From contig NC_066544.1 of assembly GCF_024679095.1 (NCBI RefSeq), positions 4,360,024 through 4,424,023 of the forward strand: a DNA stretch of 64,000 nucleotides, written 5' to 3'. Each line of letters starts with the position of its first letter. Within the stretch, counting starts at the first letter, position 1. The notes beneath the pieces were generated by a model. That model was not told where the DNA came from. It saw only the letters and a program-made list of their open reading frames with translations, and ran no database searches. This DNA comes from Eriocheir sinensis. Its lineage: Eukaryota; Arthropoda; Malacostraca; Decapoda; Varunidae. Shown here piece after piece: positions 26,491-36,852 of the stretch. The position numbers and the translations under genes were made by a program.

Positions 26491-27710
26491 TCAATTTCGG
26501 GAGGAGAGGTGTCCTGATACCCTCCTCTTGAAAGAGTTCAAGTCGTAGGCAGGAGGAAATACAGATGAAGGAAGATTGTTCCAGAGTTTACCAGCATGAG
26601 GGATGAAAGAGTGAAGATGCTGATTAACTCTTGCATAAGGGGTTTGGACAGTATAGGGATGAGCATGAGTAGAAAGTCGTGTGCAGCGGGGCCGCGGGAG
26701 GGGGGGAGGCATGCAGTTAGCAAGTTCAGAAGAGCAGTCAGCATGGAAATATCGATAGAAGATACAAAGAGAGGCAACATCGCGACGGAATTTAAGAGGT
26801 AGAAGACTATCAGTAGGCGGAGGAGAGCTGATGAGACGAAGAGCCTTAGACTCCACTCTGTCCAGAAGAGCTGTGTGAGTGGAGCCCCCCACACACGTGA
26901 GATGCATACTCCATACGAGGGCGGACAAGCCCCTGTATATGGATAGCAACTGCGCGGGGAAGAAGAATTGGCGGAGACGATACAGAACGCCCAACCTCGA
27001 GGAAGCTGATTTAGCGAGAGAGGAGATGTGAAGTTTCCAGTTGAGATTTTGAGTTAAGGATAAACCGAGGATGTTTAGTGTTGAAGATGGTGATAGCTGA
27101 GTGTTGTTGAAAAATAGGGGATAGGTGTTTGGAAGATTGTGTCGAGTTGATAGGTGGAAAAATTGAGTGTTTGAGGCCCTGAAGGACACAAGGTTCCTTC
27201 TGCCCCAATCGGAAATGATAGCAAGGTCTGAGGTTAAGCGTTCTGCAGCCTCCAGTCTGGAGTCGTGTACTTCCTGTTGAGAGGGTCTTCTATTGAAAGA
27301 AGTTGAATAATGCAGAGTGGAGTCGTCGGCGTATGAGTGGACAGGACAGTTTGTTATGGGAAGAAGATCATTGATGAATAGCAGGAAGAGAGTGGGTGAT
27401 AGGACAGAGCCCTGTGGAACACAACTGTTGATAGGTTTAGGGGAAGAACAGTGACCGTCTACCACCGCAGTGATAGAACGGCCGGAAAGGAAACTGGAGA
27501 TAAAGAAACAGAGAGAGGGATAGAATCCGAAAGAGGGTAGTTTAGAAAGCAAAGACTTGTGCCAGATTCTGTCGAAGGCTTTCAATATATCTAGCGCAAC
27601 AGAGAAAGTTTCACTGAAACGGCTAAGAGAGGATGACCAAGAGTCAGTTAAGAGAGCAAGAAGATCGCCAGTAGACCGCCCCTTGCGGAACCCATACTGG
27701 CGATCAGATA
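26491..27710 (-). pseudogene. LINE copy A: reverse transcriptase, main part and C-terminus
   Basis: Continues copy A after the nested element with DRQYGFRKGRSTGDLL. It keeps RT motifs: LDILKAFDRIWH (palm Asp), CVPQGSVLSPTLFLLFINDL and SYADDSTLHY (YADD catalytic pair), then a long C-terminal region ending YDLNSFKRRVSGHLSSRN and a stop. The frame is open for about 406 codons from the junction. Between about 26890 and 26926 a 1-base loss and a 1-base gain compensate each other: the other frame reads GLVRPRMEYASHV, the expected LINE motif, while the open frame reads GLSALVWSMHLTCV. The 3' UTR continues to about 26366. Confidence 0.9.
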
Positions 27711-29342
27711 ACACAAAGGAACACAAAGGAAGAACAAACAACAGCAGACCTGCTGGTCCTTACGAGGTTGTTTGTGACAAGCTACACTAACTATCTAATC
27801 AAAGGTGGAAGATGAAGGACAGCAAAGGCGAAGGCTCCTCCCCACCCCCCCATCCCTCCAGCCAAAGCTGGCAGGAAAGGAAAAAGAACCATGCAGCATG
27901 GAAAAACTGCATGGAATTTATGTAGGAAAGAGGAAAGAACTACCATTACTGCTACCACTAACCGGGCGATAAAAGCGGACAAGGACACCAGTATTCCAAA
28001 GAACTTAACGTTACTACGACAATGAGTAATATCTTAGTTGCTGGTTGGATTCAAAACACTTGTCTAATCTATTCTTGAAGGCCGTAACTGTTGTACTATC
28101 AATGACATCACAGGGTAAAGAGTTCCAAACATTAACAACTCGATTGAAGAAGAAGTGTTTAGCTTCGTGCGACGAGAATCTTCTACCACTTATCTTCATA
28201 TTGTGATTTCTTCTTGTTCTATTTGATCGATCAATTGTAAAGTAATCTTCCGCATTAATATCACTGAATCCTTTAAACATTTTAAACACTTCTATTAGAT
28301 CGCCTCGCATTCTTCGTTTTGATAGGCTGAATAAATTTACTTCTTTAAGCCTTTGTTCATATGACAAATTTCTCAACCTAGGAATCATCTTTGTTACTCT
28401 TCGTTGGACCCGTTCCAACTTTTCTATGTCTTTTCTGTAGTAGGGAGACCAAAACTGTACACAGTACTCTAGACGGGGTCGAACCAACGAATTATACAGT
28501 TCTAATATTACTTTTTCCGATTTATTATTAAAGACTCGTCCGATGAAGCCAACCAATTTGTTTGCAGTTTTAACTACCTCTGAACAATGCTGACCGGGCT
28601 TTAAATCGCTTGATATAGTGATTCCAAGATCCTTTTCTTTACTTACTGCAGAAAGTTGTTGGCCATTCATTACGTACCGAACGCGATTGTTATTTTTTCC
28701 GATGTGCAACACTTTACATTTCTCAACGTTAAATTTCATTTGCCATTGATTGGCCCAACGTGCAAGTCGATCTAGATCTGATTGTAAAGCTTCTTCGTCG
28801 AGTGTCGCAGTTACTTTACTAGCAATTTTTGTGTCATCAGCAAATTTTGATACTTTGCAAGTGAGCCCATCATCGATATCATTAACACAAATTAAGAAGA
28901 GCATGGGGCCAAGCACTGATCCTTGAGGTACGCCGCTTTTGACATCGAGCCAGTTAGATGTAACACCGTTTAGAACTACTCTCTGTTTCCGCTCAGAGAG
29001 CCAGTCCGCAAGCCAGTTGTGAATGTTACCCGAGATACCGTGCGCCAGTAGTTTGCTGACCAATCGTTGGTGGGGGACCTTATCAAATGCCTTTTGAAAA
29101 TCCAGATATATGATATCTACTGATCTGCTTTCATCGAACACCTCAAAAATATAGTGAAAAAAATCAAGTAAGTTGGTCAAACACGAACGTTTACTACGGA
29201 AGCCATGTTGCGAATTATTTATTATATTATTTTCTTCGAAGAATTTCACCATATTGTCGCGAATGATAGTCTCCATTAACTTACAAACAATCGATGTCAG
29301 GCTAATTGGTCGATAGTTTCCGGGATGAGACTTGTCCCCCTT
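27711..29342 (-). mobile_element. CR1/L2-like LINE nested inside copy A
   Basis: A 1632-bp 5'-truncated non-LTR element in the same orientation as its host. It splits copy A between NLLS and DRQYGF. The string AGATA occurs at both edges (27706-27710 and 29343-29347) and fits a 5-bp target-site duplication. The 3' end carries two copies of TTCCTTTGTG, read on the minus strand, like the short 3' tandem repeats of CR1/L2 elements. It contains one intact RT frame and a 3' UTR of about 300 bp (27711-28013), so it is younger than its host. Confidence 0.92.
28014..29342 (-). CDS. CR1/L2-like reverse transcriptase, 5'-truncated but uninterrupted
   Basis: A 442-residue frame without stops or frameshifts. 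It begins at the truncation point with KGDKSHPGNYRPISLTSIVCK (RT start), then HGFRSKRSCLTNLLDF, IIYLDFQKAFDKVPHQRL (palm Asp), SGVPQGSVLGPMLFLICVND, KFADDTKIASKV (catalytic FADD), LGITIS, YNSLVRPRLEYCVQFWSP, ERVQRRVTKMI, FKMFKGFSDIN and VNVWNSLPCDVIDS, and ends RYYSLS. The enzyme would copy the element's RNA at a nicked target. The endonuclease and N-terminus are missing, so this copy cannot move on its own. By chance the truncation is in frame with the host RT piece, giving a longer open frame that starts at 29495. Confidence 0.92.
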   Translation of the reverse strand, partial: KGDKSHPGNYRPISLTSIVCKLMETIIRDNMVKFFEENNIINNSQHGFRSKRSCLTNLLDFFHYIFEVFDESRSVDIIYLDFQKAFDKVPHQRLVSKLLAHGISGNIHNWLADWLSERKQRVVLNGVTSNWLDVKSGVPQGSVLGPMLFLICVNDIDDGLTCKVSKFADDTKIASKVTATLDEEALQSDLDRLARWANQWQMKFNVEKCKVLHIGKNNNRVRYVMNGQQLSAVSKEKDLGITISSDLKPGQHCSEVVKTANKLVGFIGRVFNNKSEKVILELYNSLVRPRLEYCVQFWSPYYRKDIEKLERVQRRVTKMIPRLRNLSYEQRLKEVNLFSLSKRRMRGDLIEVFKMFKGFSDINAEDYFTIDRSNRTRRNHNMKISGRRFSSHEAKHFFFNRVVNVWNSLPCDVIDSTTVTAFKNRLDKCFESNQQLRYYSLS

Positions 29343-30860
29343 AGATAGAAGGTTAGAAGTGGAAAGGTGCTTTTGAATCTTCCGGTTAAGGATTGATTCA
29401 AAAGCTTTAGATAGACAGGAAAATAAAGCTATAGGGCGGTAGTTTGAGGGATTGGAACGGTCACCCTTCTTAGGCACAGGCTGTAAAAAAGGCATACTTT
29501 CAGCAGGAAGGAAAGGTAGATGTTGATAGGCAGAGACGAAAGAGTTTGACCAGGCAGGGTGTCAGCACGGAAGCACAGTTTTTAAGGACAATAGGAGGCA
29601 CTCCATCAGGTCCATAAGCCTTCTGAGAGTTGAGGCCAGAGTGGGCGTAGAAAACATCATTTGGAAGAATCTTAATAACAGGAATAAAGGAGTCAGAGGG
29701 GGGATGAGTAGGAGGAATATGTCCAGAATCGTCCAAGGTGGAGTTCATACAGAAAGTTTGAGCGAAGAGTTCAGCCTTAGAGACAGATGAGACGGCAGTG
29801 TTGCCGTCAGGACTGAGGAGTGGAGGGAAAGATGAAGAAGTGAAGTTGGAGATGTTTTTGGCTAGATGTCAGAAGTCACGGGAAGAGTTAGAGAAAGCAA
29901 GGTCTTGGCATTTTCTATTAATGAAAGAGTTTTTGGTTAGTCGGAGAATAGATTTGGCACGATTCCGGGCTGAAATGTAAAGGTCATAGTTAGCGGGAGT
30001 TCGAAGTCTCTGGAAACTTTTGTGAGCTGCCTCTCTATCTTTAATAGCACGAGAACAAGCATGATTAAACCAAGGCTTTTTAGCATGAGGAGTAGAGAAA
30101 GAACGTGGAATGTATGCCTCCATTCCTGAGATGCGCTGGGTACACACAGAGGGGTCTCTCTCCTGGAAGCAGTAATCATTCCACGGGAAATCGGAAAAGT
30201 ACATCCTCAGGTCGTGCCACCGAGCTGAAGCATAATGCCAGAAGCATCGCCTCTTCGGTGGGTCCAGATGATGTACAGGAGCGATAGGACAGGAAACTGA
30301 AATAAGGTTATGAACGGAGGAGCCCAACGGAGAGAACAGTTTGACAGAGTAAGCAGAAGGATTAGAGGTAAGGAAGAGGTCTAGAATGTTGGGCCTGTCT
30401 CCAAGACGGTCGGGAATACCTGTAGGGTGCTGAACCAACTGCTCTAGGTCGTTGAGGAGAGCAAAGTTGTAGGCTTGTTCACCAGGTTGGTCAGTGAAAG
30501 AGGATGAAAGCCAAAGCTGGTGGTGAACATTGAAATCTCCCAAGATGGAGATTTCAGCGAAGGGGGAGTGAGTCAAGATGTGCTCCACTTTAGAATTCAA
30601 ATAGTCAAAGAATTTTACATAGTTAGTAGAGTTAGGTGAGAGATAAACAGCAAAGATGTATTTAGTAACAGAATGACAATGAAGTCTTAGCCAGATGGTG
30701 GAAAATTCAGAAGAGTCAAGGTCGTGGGCACGAGAGCAAGTGATGTCGTTGCGCACGTAGGCGCAACATCCAGCTTTGGATTGAAATTTAGGATAGAGAT
30801 AGTAGGAGGGAACAGAGTAGAGGTTGCTGTCAGTAGCCTCAGAAACCTGTGTTTCGGTGA
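29343..30860 (-). pseudogene. LINE copy A: endonuclease, linker and start of RT (inactivated)
   Basis: Apurinic-endonuclease-like domain: [12 protein letters not shown] at the truncated start, then ILGDFNVHH (GDFN motif), then [10 protein letters not shown]. Copy C has GSSDHNLISV at the last site, so the catalytic Asp of the SDH motif is Val here (GTT, 30313-30315). After the domain the frame has an in-frame TGA at 29869-29871 where Trp is expected (RDF-stop-HLAKN), a second TGA at 29500-29502 (FPSC-stop-K), and a 1-base insertion near 29485-29490 before PVPKKGDRSNPSNYRPIALF, the RT start. The RT then breaks at NLLS where the nested element sits. It cannot make an active protein. Confidence 0.9.
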
Positions 30861-31409
30861 GAACTACAATTATTATACTACAATTATCATTATGATTATC
30901 ATTTTTATGATCATTATTTTTTTCATCATTGATAATATTCTTATTATTTTCATTACCATTATTAGTAACAGTGGAAATCATTGTAGTAATATTTGTAGGA
31001 GGATTAACAGTAACAGCCCATGTGGTTTTTAAGATTTATCTGAACTTACCATCCGGCAATATTGATACTAAACTATAAGCTTCTCAGTCCTTTTTTCCCT
31101 AGTGACAAGGTCAACATGTTTAGTATTCCAATGTTTATGATGCGGAGGAAATTATCCCATGGTCGCAGCTATATTTCAGAAGTTTCTCTTCGTCCGCATC
31201 GCCTCGCCGGGCGGGGAAACTAAAGGAGTGGCAGCAGAGGTTATACTCCAAGACACGTCCCTTGCTCTGTGACGGGCCAGTCCTCTTTTCCTTGCCTTAG
31301 TTCGTGATGAAATTAAGAGTTAAGGTCATAAATGTCGTTGTCGTAGTAGCAGTCATCGTTGTCGTCGTAGTAGTAGTAATAGTAATAGAAGAAAATTAAT
31401 AGTAGTAGT
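30861..31409. other. ATT/TAG-rich flank and short unique island
   Basis: Imperfect ATT/ATC triplets (30861-30970) adjoin the truncated 5' end of LINE copy A. A unique island at 31040-31320 contains a GC-rich core near 31195-31215. It ends in TAG/CGT triplets (31335-31409) that adjoin the next retroelement. Confidence 0.6.
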
Positions 31410-32021
31410 CGTGGACTCGTGGACAAAGGGCGTATTTTGGCATACGGATCTTTGATCCCATGGCTCATTGCCACAGAGACCTGACCCTCGATGTAGCCCA
31501 CAAAAGAAATGAACGAGGGAAAAACAGAGCGTATGAAGAAAGAATAGAGAATGTGGACCAGGGCTCCTTCACCCCGTTAGTATTCACGACGTCGGGAGGG
31601 ATGGGACCAAGGACGCAGAGCTTCTACGCAAGACTCGCCGAAACACTGGCGGATAAGAAACAGCAGCCGAGAGGCAGTGTGGTCGCCTGGATGAGATGCA
31701 GGCTGTCCTTCTCCCTCCTGAGGTCAGCCTTGGTCTGCCTGAGAGGAACCAGGTCACCTGCACCCAAAACCACCCACATTGCCGACCTGGACTTTGAGGC
31801 GACGGGGTTGATAGTCGTATCAACCATAAGCTCTGTTAGCTTAACAACAATATGTTTAATAATGTTTGCAATACTAAATAAAGATGGTTGTCACCCATTG
31901 TCATTGGCGGGCTGGGGCCAATGAATTGCTTTGTGAAAGACTATGGGAAAAAATACCTCTCACAACGCAACTCTACTGGATGGAGGCCGTAGTAGTAAAA
32001 AAAAAAAAAAAAAAAAAAAAA
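31410..32021 (+). mobile_element. Poly(A)-tailed retroelement 3' fragment inside a (TAG)n microsatellite
   Basis: The segment begins within a (TAG)n/(TCG) stretch, carries a C-terminal coding fragment, and ends in 25 A (31997-32021), after which TAG units resume to about 32055. A poly(A) end, 5' truncation and simple-sequence flanks on both sides indicate a reverse-transcribed insertion into a microsatellite. The target duplication cannot be separated from the TAG repeat. Confidence 0.75.
31412..31924 (+). pseudogene. C-terminal fragment of a retroelement polyprotein
   Basis: The open frame starts upstream of the first Met with WTRGQRAYFGIRIFDP, continues RDLTLDVAHKRNERGK, then GSFTPLVFTTSGGMGP and WMRCRLSFSLLRSALVCLRG, and ends LSLAGWGQ. 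From memory, this order (RGQ..FFxVRVFxP, then GSFTPLVF...GGMG, then a C-terminal LSFSLLRS...RGxRS) is widespread as the end of reverse-transcriptase polyproteins in corals, fish and arthropods. I cannot name the family with certainty. Its biochemical role is unknown to me; a nuclease-like fold is possible. It is 5'-truncated. Confidence 0.6.
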
Positions 32022-32056
<35 letters not shown>

Positions 32057-32192
32057 CTAGTAGTAGCATAATGATAATTATAATAGTAATAATTATGTTA
32101 ATGATAATCATAACGAAATAATACTATAACGATCATTTATATTATAACAATGATAATATAATAATGATTATGATAATAGTAATATTAATAAT

Positions 32193-32261
<69 letters not shown>

Positions 32262-32395
32262 GATAATAGTACTTGTTACAATAATGAAAACTGATAAAAA
32301 TAATAAGGAAAAGAATAAGAATATGAATAAGAATAATATATAATATGATAATAAAATTGTCATTAATATTTATAATATCTAACCTCGGCGTCTCA
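32022..32395. repeat. (TAG)n then (ATA)n AT-rich stretch
   Basis: TAG units at 32022-32055, then AT-rich sequence with (ATA) about 22 units at 32195-32260. Confidence 0.9.
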
Positions 32396-32449
32396 CCTGT
32401 CTTTCATTTGGGCGGCTTCACACTGAGTGCCTGGGCTCACCGAGGTGTT

Positions 32450-33290
32450 GACCCTCACCGCCCTCACCCCTCCCTAACCCCCATTACCCCTCCCTCACCC
32501 CTCTAACTTCTCCCAGTCCTTACTTATCCACCTACCCTTCCCCCACTCTCTACACCCCTTCACACTCTCCTCCCTCACCCCTTCCTCACCTCTCTCTCTC
32601 TTACCCCACCCTCACCCCACTTTAACTCCTCCCTCACCTCTCCACCCTTTCCTCACCCTTCACCCCGTCCTCACCTTTCCAATTTAGCCTGCACTTCTCC
32701 CTCACCCCTACCACTTTTCTCTCCCCACACCACTTGGTCAACCACGTGCATCACAGCCTCATCTCTCCCCTTCCTTCCCTCATTCCCCCATATCTTCATC
32801 ATACCATTGCACCCTCACCCTTTTAGTTCCACCTCATCCATATTCCCTTTCCCGCACTTAACCTTCTCCACTGCTTGCTGCCACCACTTCGTTTCATTTC
32901 CTTCTTCCACTCTTTTCTCACTCTTCCATGCACCTTCCCTTAAACATATCCTTCCACTCTGGTCTAGCCTCTCCACACACTCCATCAAAAGCTTTCCTCC
33001 GTTCATCCACCTCACTCACTCCACACCATCACCCAGTCCTCACCCTTCCATCCTCTCGACCACATATTCTTCCACTCTTGTATGGATGACTTCCCCTTCC
33101 ATTCCCTCACAGCCTTTCCTTCCACATCCACCGCACTCCACATTCGATAACTCCTCACCCTCACCCGCTCCTCTTGCACTTCCACATACCGTTTCATCCA
33201 TTCTCCCTTCACCCTGGCTATCCACCCCCTCGCTATCCACACACACTCCAGCATACCTCTCTCCCACGTCCTCCTAACACCTTAAACACT
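32450..33290. repeat. Polypyrimidine-rich domain (CTCACCC type)
   Basis: CCCTCACCC, CCTTCCC and CCACTC words fill the + strand. Low information; open frames on either strand are compositional. Confidence 0.8.
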
Positions 33291-33481
33291 CATTAATTAA
33301 CTAAACGATTGCAACACTTAGAGGGGGACAAGGGCAACACCCAACCTTTGCAACACTGCCTAATAGAGGAGACAGTCACTGAGGGAGTTGGCGATGCTGT
33401 CAGGTATGAGTCAGCTGACCTTTGCAATGCTGAGTTATTATTGAATATATCACGTCTTTAAGAAATGCACCGACGACTAAC

Positions 33482-34200
<719 letters not shown>

Positions 34201-34210
34201 CTCTCCTGAC

Positions 34211-35170
34211 ACGGAGGAGAAGAGACTTTACGGATATTTTGCATATAAGCGGAGAGGGAAGAGAGCGGGGGAGAGGCCTGGAGTTCAGAGGGACGAAGCT
34301 GGGCGGGGGTTTTACTAGTTCTGTCTTGGGTGGTTCAGCAAGGAAGACACACCTTATAAGTCCCTTCCTCAGGTGTGCGGGCAGGTGTGGAGGGGGGCAG
34401 GTGGGCTGGGAAGAGGGGCCAGAGAGGAATAGAAGGGAAAAGGAGTTGGGAGAGGAAAAACAGTGGATGGTAAAGGGATGGGAAAAAGAAGTGAGAGTTG
34501 GAGGAAAGAGAAGGAAAAGGAAGGTACACGGAATGGGAAGGGTTGATGAATATAGAGGAGGAATGGGAAAGAAGAAAGAGGAAAGGGGCCAGGGAGGAAT
34601 AGAAGGGAAAGGGAATTGGGAGAGGAGAAACAGTGGAAGGTAAAGGGATGAGAAAGAGAAGTGAGATTTGGAGGAAAGAGAAGGAAAAGGGAGGTACACG
34701 GAATGGGAAGAATTGATGAATATAGAGGAGGAATGGGAGAGAAGAAAGAGGAGGGGGACCAGGGAGGAATTGATGTGAGAGGGGATGAAAGAGGAGAAAC
34801 GATGGAAGGTAAAGGGATTGGAAAGGAATTTGAGACTTGGGAAAAGAAAAGTTAAAGGAAAAATGTAATATAGGATGCAAAGATAGAGGAAAAAGAGAAG
34901 GAATGGATTGTAGGAGGAGAGGAAAGAGGAGGAAAAAGCAGATAAAAGGACAAAGCAGAGTAGTAGAAGGGAGGAGAGAGGAAGAATTATAGAAAAGAAA
35001 ATAGGACAGAGAAGGAAAAAAATAGCTTGAAATTTTCGTGGGATTTGAGATTGGGAAAAAAAGGAGAGAAGGAAAATAAATAAGATGGGGACTGGGGAGG
35101 GTAAGAAGGAGAGAGCCGGTGATTGAAGTTAAGGGGGAGCGGTGGGTGAGAGGAACAAAAAAAAGGTAAT
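34211..35170. repeat. Polypurine-rich domain
   Basis: GGAAAGG, GAGGAG and AGAAGG words dominate. It includes a 170-bp tandem repeat described separately. Minus-strand frames are Phe/Ser/Pro-rich artefacts. Confidence 0.85.
34421..34855. repeat. 170-bp tandem repeat, about 2.5 copies
   Basis: The phrases GGGGCCAGRGAGGAATAG, GGTACACGGAATGGGAAG and GAATATAGAGGAGGAATGGG recur at exactly 170-bp spacing. GGCC or GACC ends at 34420, 34590 and 34760. The first two units differ at only a handful of positions; the third is partial. Confidence 0.9.
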
Positions 35171-35277
35171 ATTTGTCAGTGGAGGAAAATGTATTTATTT
35201 GTGTAACATGTAACGAGGCAGTGATATGGTAGACTGATCCCATAAATCTCTGCGAAATGTCAAGGGACTGCGCATTG

Positions 35278-35279
<2 letters not shown>

Positions 35280-35341
<62 letters not shown>
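35280..35341. repeat. (CA)n microsatellite
   Basis: About 30 CA units, followed by purine-rich DNA with a (GGA)n core at about 35455-35490. Confidence 0.97.
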
Positions 35342-35654
35342 CACAGAAATGCATGTTGGATGAAGAGGAGAAACAAGGAAAAAAAAAAAGAGAAGGTGGT
35401 ATAGAGGAGGAGAAGGAGAATGGGGAGAAGGTGGTATAGGAGGAGAACGGGGGAGGAGGAGAAGTAGGAGGAGGAGGAGGAGGAGGAGGCGGCTATCTTC
35501 ATGAACTTTGGTCCAGCATGGATAAATTATTCACATTCTGCCCAAAAACTGCTCGGGGAAATGAGAAAAGAATTTTTTTGAGAACAACTTAATGGCAAAT
35601 CTCTGTTTTCCGTTTTCTTTGGCGTGTCCTGTTGCCGGGGTCACCTCAAGGCAG

Positions 35655-35693
<39 letters not shown>

Positions 35694-35707
35694 AGGGAGA
35701 GGGAGGG
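35655..35707. repeat. (GA)n and G run
   Basis: About 15 GA units followed by a run of G. Confidence 0.92.
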
Positions 35708-35808
35708 CTTTCATACATAAGTTGCAAGTGAGTCATGCGTTAAAGTCAAGATATCCATCAAAACAATAAGACAAAACTAATAATTATGGTGTATAAATAT
35801 GTATACCG

Positions 35809-35809
35809 T

Positions 35810-35842
<33 letters not shown>

Positions 35843-35890
35843 AACTACTACCACTACTACTACTATTAATACCACTATTTCTACTACCGT
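35809..35890. repeat. (CTA)n trinucleotide repeat
   Basis: About 20 CTA units with CAA and CCA variants at the 3' edge. Confidence 0.94.
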
Positions 35891-36230
35891 TGTTCTTATT
35901 GCCGTGGCTGCCCCGCCTCGCTATCCCCTCCCTCTGCCGTCCCCTCCAAACACTCGTCGCCATAGAGAGTCTTGGGCAAATATCTCCCCTAATTATCGAC
36001 CAATGCGGTGCTTAATAATGACTAAAGTGAGGCGGAGGGTGAGGGAGGGGAAGAGAGGGAGTGGAGGGGTGGAGAGGAGAGGAAGGAGAGGGAGGTAAGG
36101 AGGAGGAGGAAGAGGCGACCTGTTCATTTGCCAAGCAGTCTGTTGCTCTATATGCACGTTACATTAGGGTGCTTTTTCTTTCTTTTCTTCTTCCTCCTCC
36201 TCCTCCTCCTCCTCCTCCTCCTCCTCCCTT
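35891..36230. other. Short mixed stretch, purine patch, (CTC)n
   Basis: GC-mixed island (35891-36020), GGA-type purines (36030-36115), a short unique part, and (CTC) about 11 units at 36190-36230. No gene seen. Confidence 0.55.
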
Positions 36231-36345
36231 AGTCTCCCTCCCTCCCTCTCCTCATAAGGGTGGATATCTCTCGAACGGTCCTTGTGGGCTGAATATTGTT
36301 CATAATTAATTCCCGTATATATATTTTTTCCTCGCTTTATTTATA

Positions 36346-36347
<2 letters not shown>

Positions 36348-36417
<70 letters not shown>

Positions 36418-36513
36418 TTCTCTTTCTTTTTCTTTTCTTTCGGCGTGATTTACCTACTTCGTGTTTTATTATTTCATGATAATTTATACAGAGGACTTGA
36501 ATAATGCAAGGAA

Positions 36514-36551
<38 letters not shown>
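36348..36551. repeat. (GT)n and (CA)n in inverted arrangement
   Basis: About 34 GT units at 36348-36416 and about 17 CA units at 36516-36551, separated by about 100 bp of unique DNA. The two tracts are complementary and could pair in single-stranded nucleic acid. Confidence 0.95.
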
Positions 36552-36552
<1 letters not shown>

Positions 36553-36730
36553 AGAGAGAGAGAGAAGGGGAAACTAAAATAAAAAGGAAGAAAACAAAGC
36601 TCGATTAGGGAAGGAGTAAAGGACGGAGATAGGGCGAGGAGGGAAGGGGGGGGGGGGGGGGAAGGGCGTTATAATGCCAAACCATTAATGTCAACATCAT
36701 AATGTCAATCTCTTCACCTGCTTACCTGTT
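36552..36730. other. Purine patch with a G run
   Basis: A/G-rich sequence containing about 15 consecutive G at about 36646-36661, then a short mixed segment. Confidence 0.6.
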
Positions 36731-36852
36731 CCCTCTCACCTATTCATTATTATTGGATCTCTTTGTGTTTCATTTTGTCTTTTCTTTCTGTTCGCATTAC
36801 TTCCATATATTATTATCATTACTCTTTTTGTACTATCCTTTCGTCTCTGTTC

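Larger units (their letters stand above)
26366..30860 (-). mobile_element. Jockey-like non-LTR retrotransposon, copy A (interrupted)
   Basis: An endonuclease-linker-reverse transcriptase LINE of about 2.86 kb, excluding a 1632-bp nested element at 27711-29342. The A/T-rich 3' end near 26366 is shared with copies B (about 50566) and C (about 54670); the shared mark, read on the + strand, is GGCAGCTCAAGGGCA just inside it. The 5' end is truncated: homology with copy C stops at 30860 (GTTTCGGTGA) and ATT-rich simple sequence follows. 5' truncation is typical of target-primed reverse transcription. Assignment to a jockey-type clade is from the general look of the EN and RT and is tentative. Confidence 0.9.
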
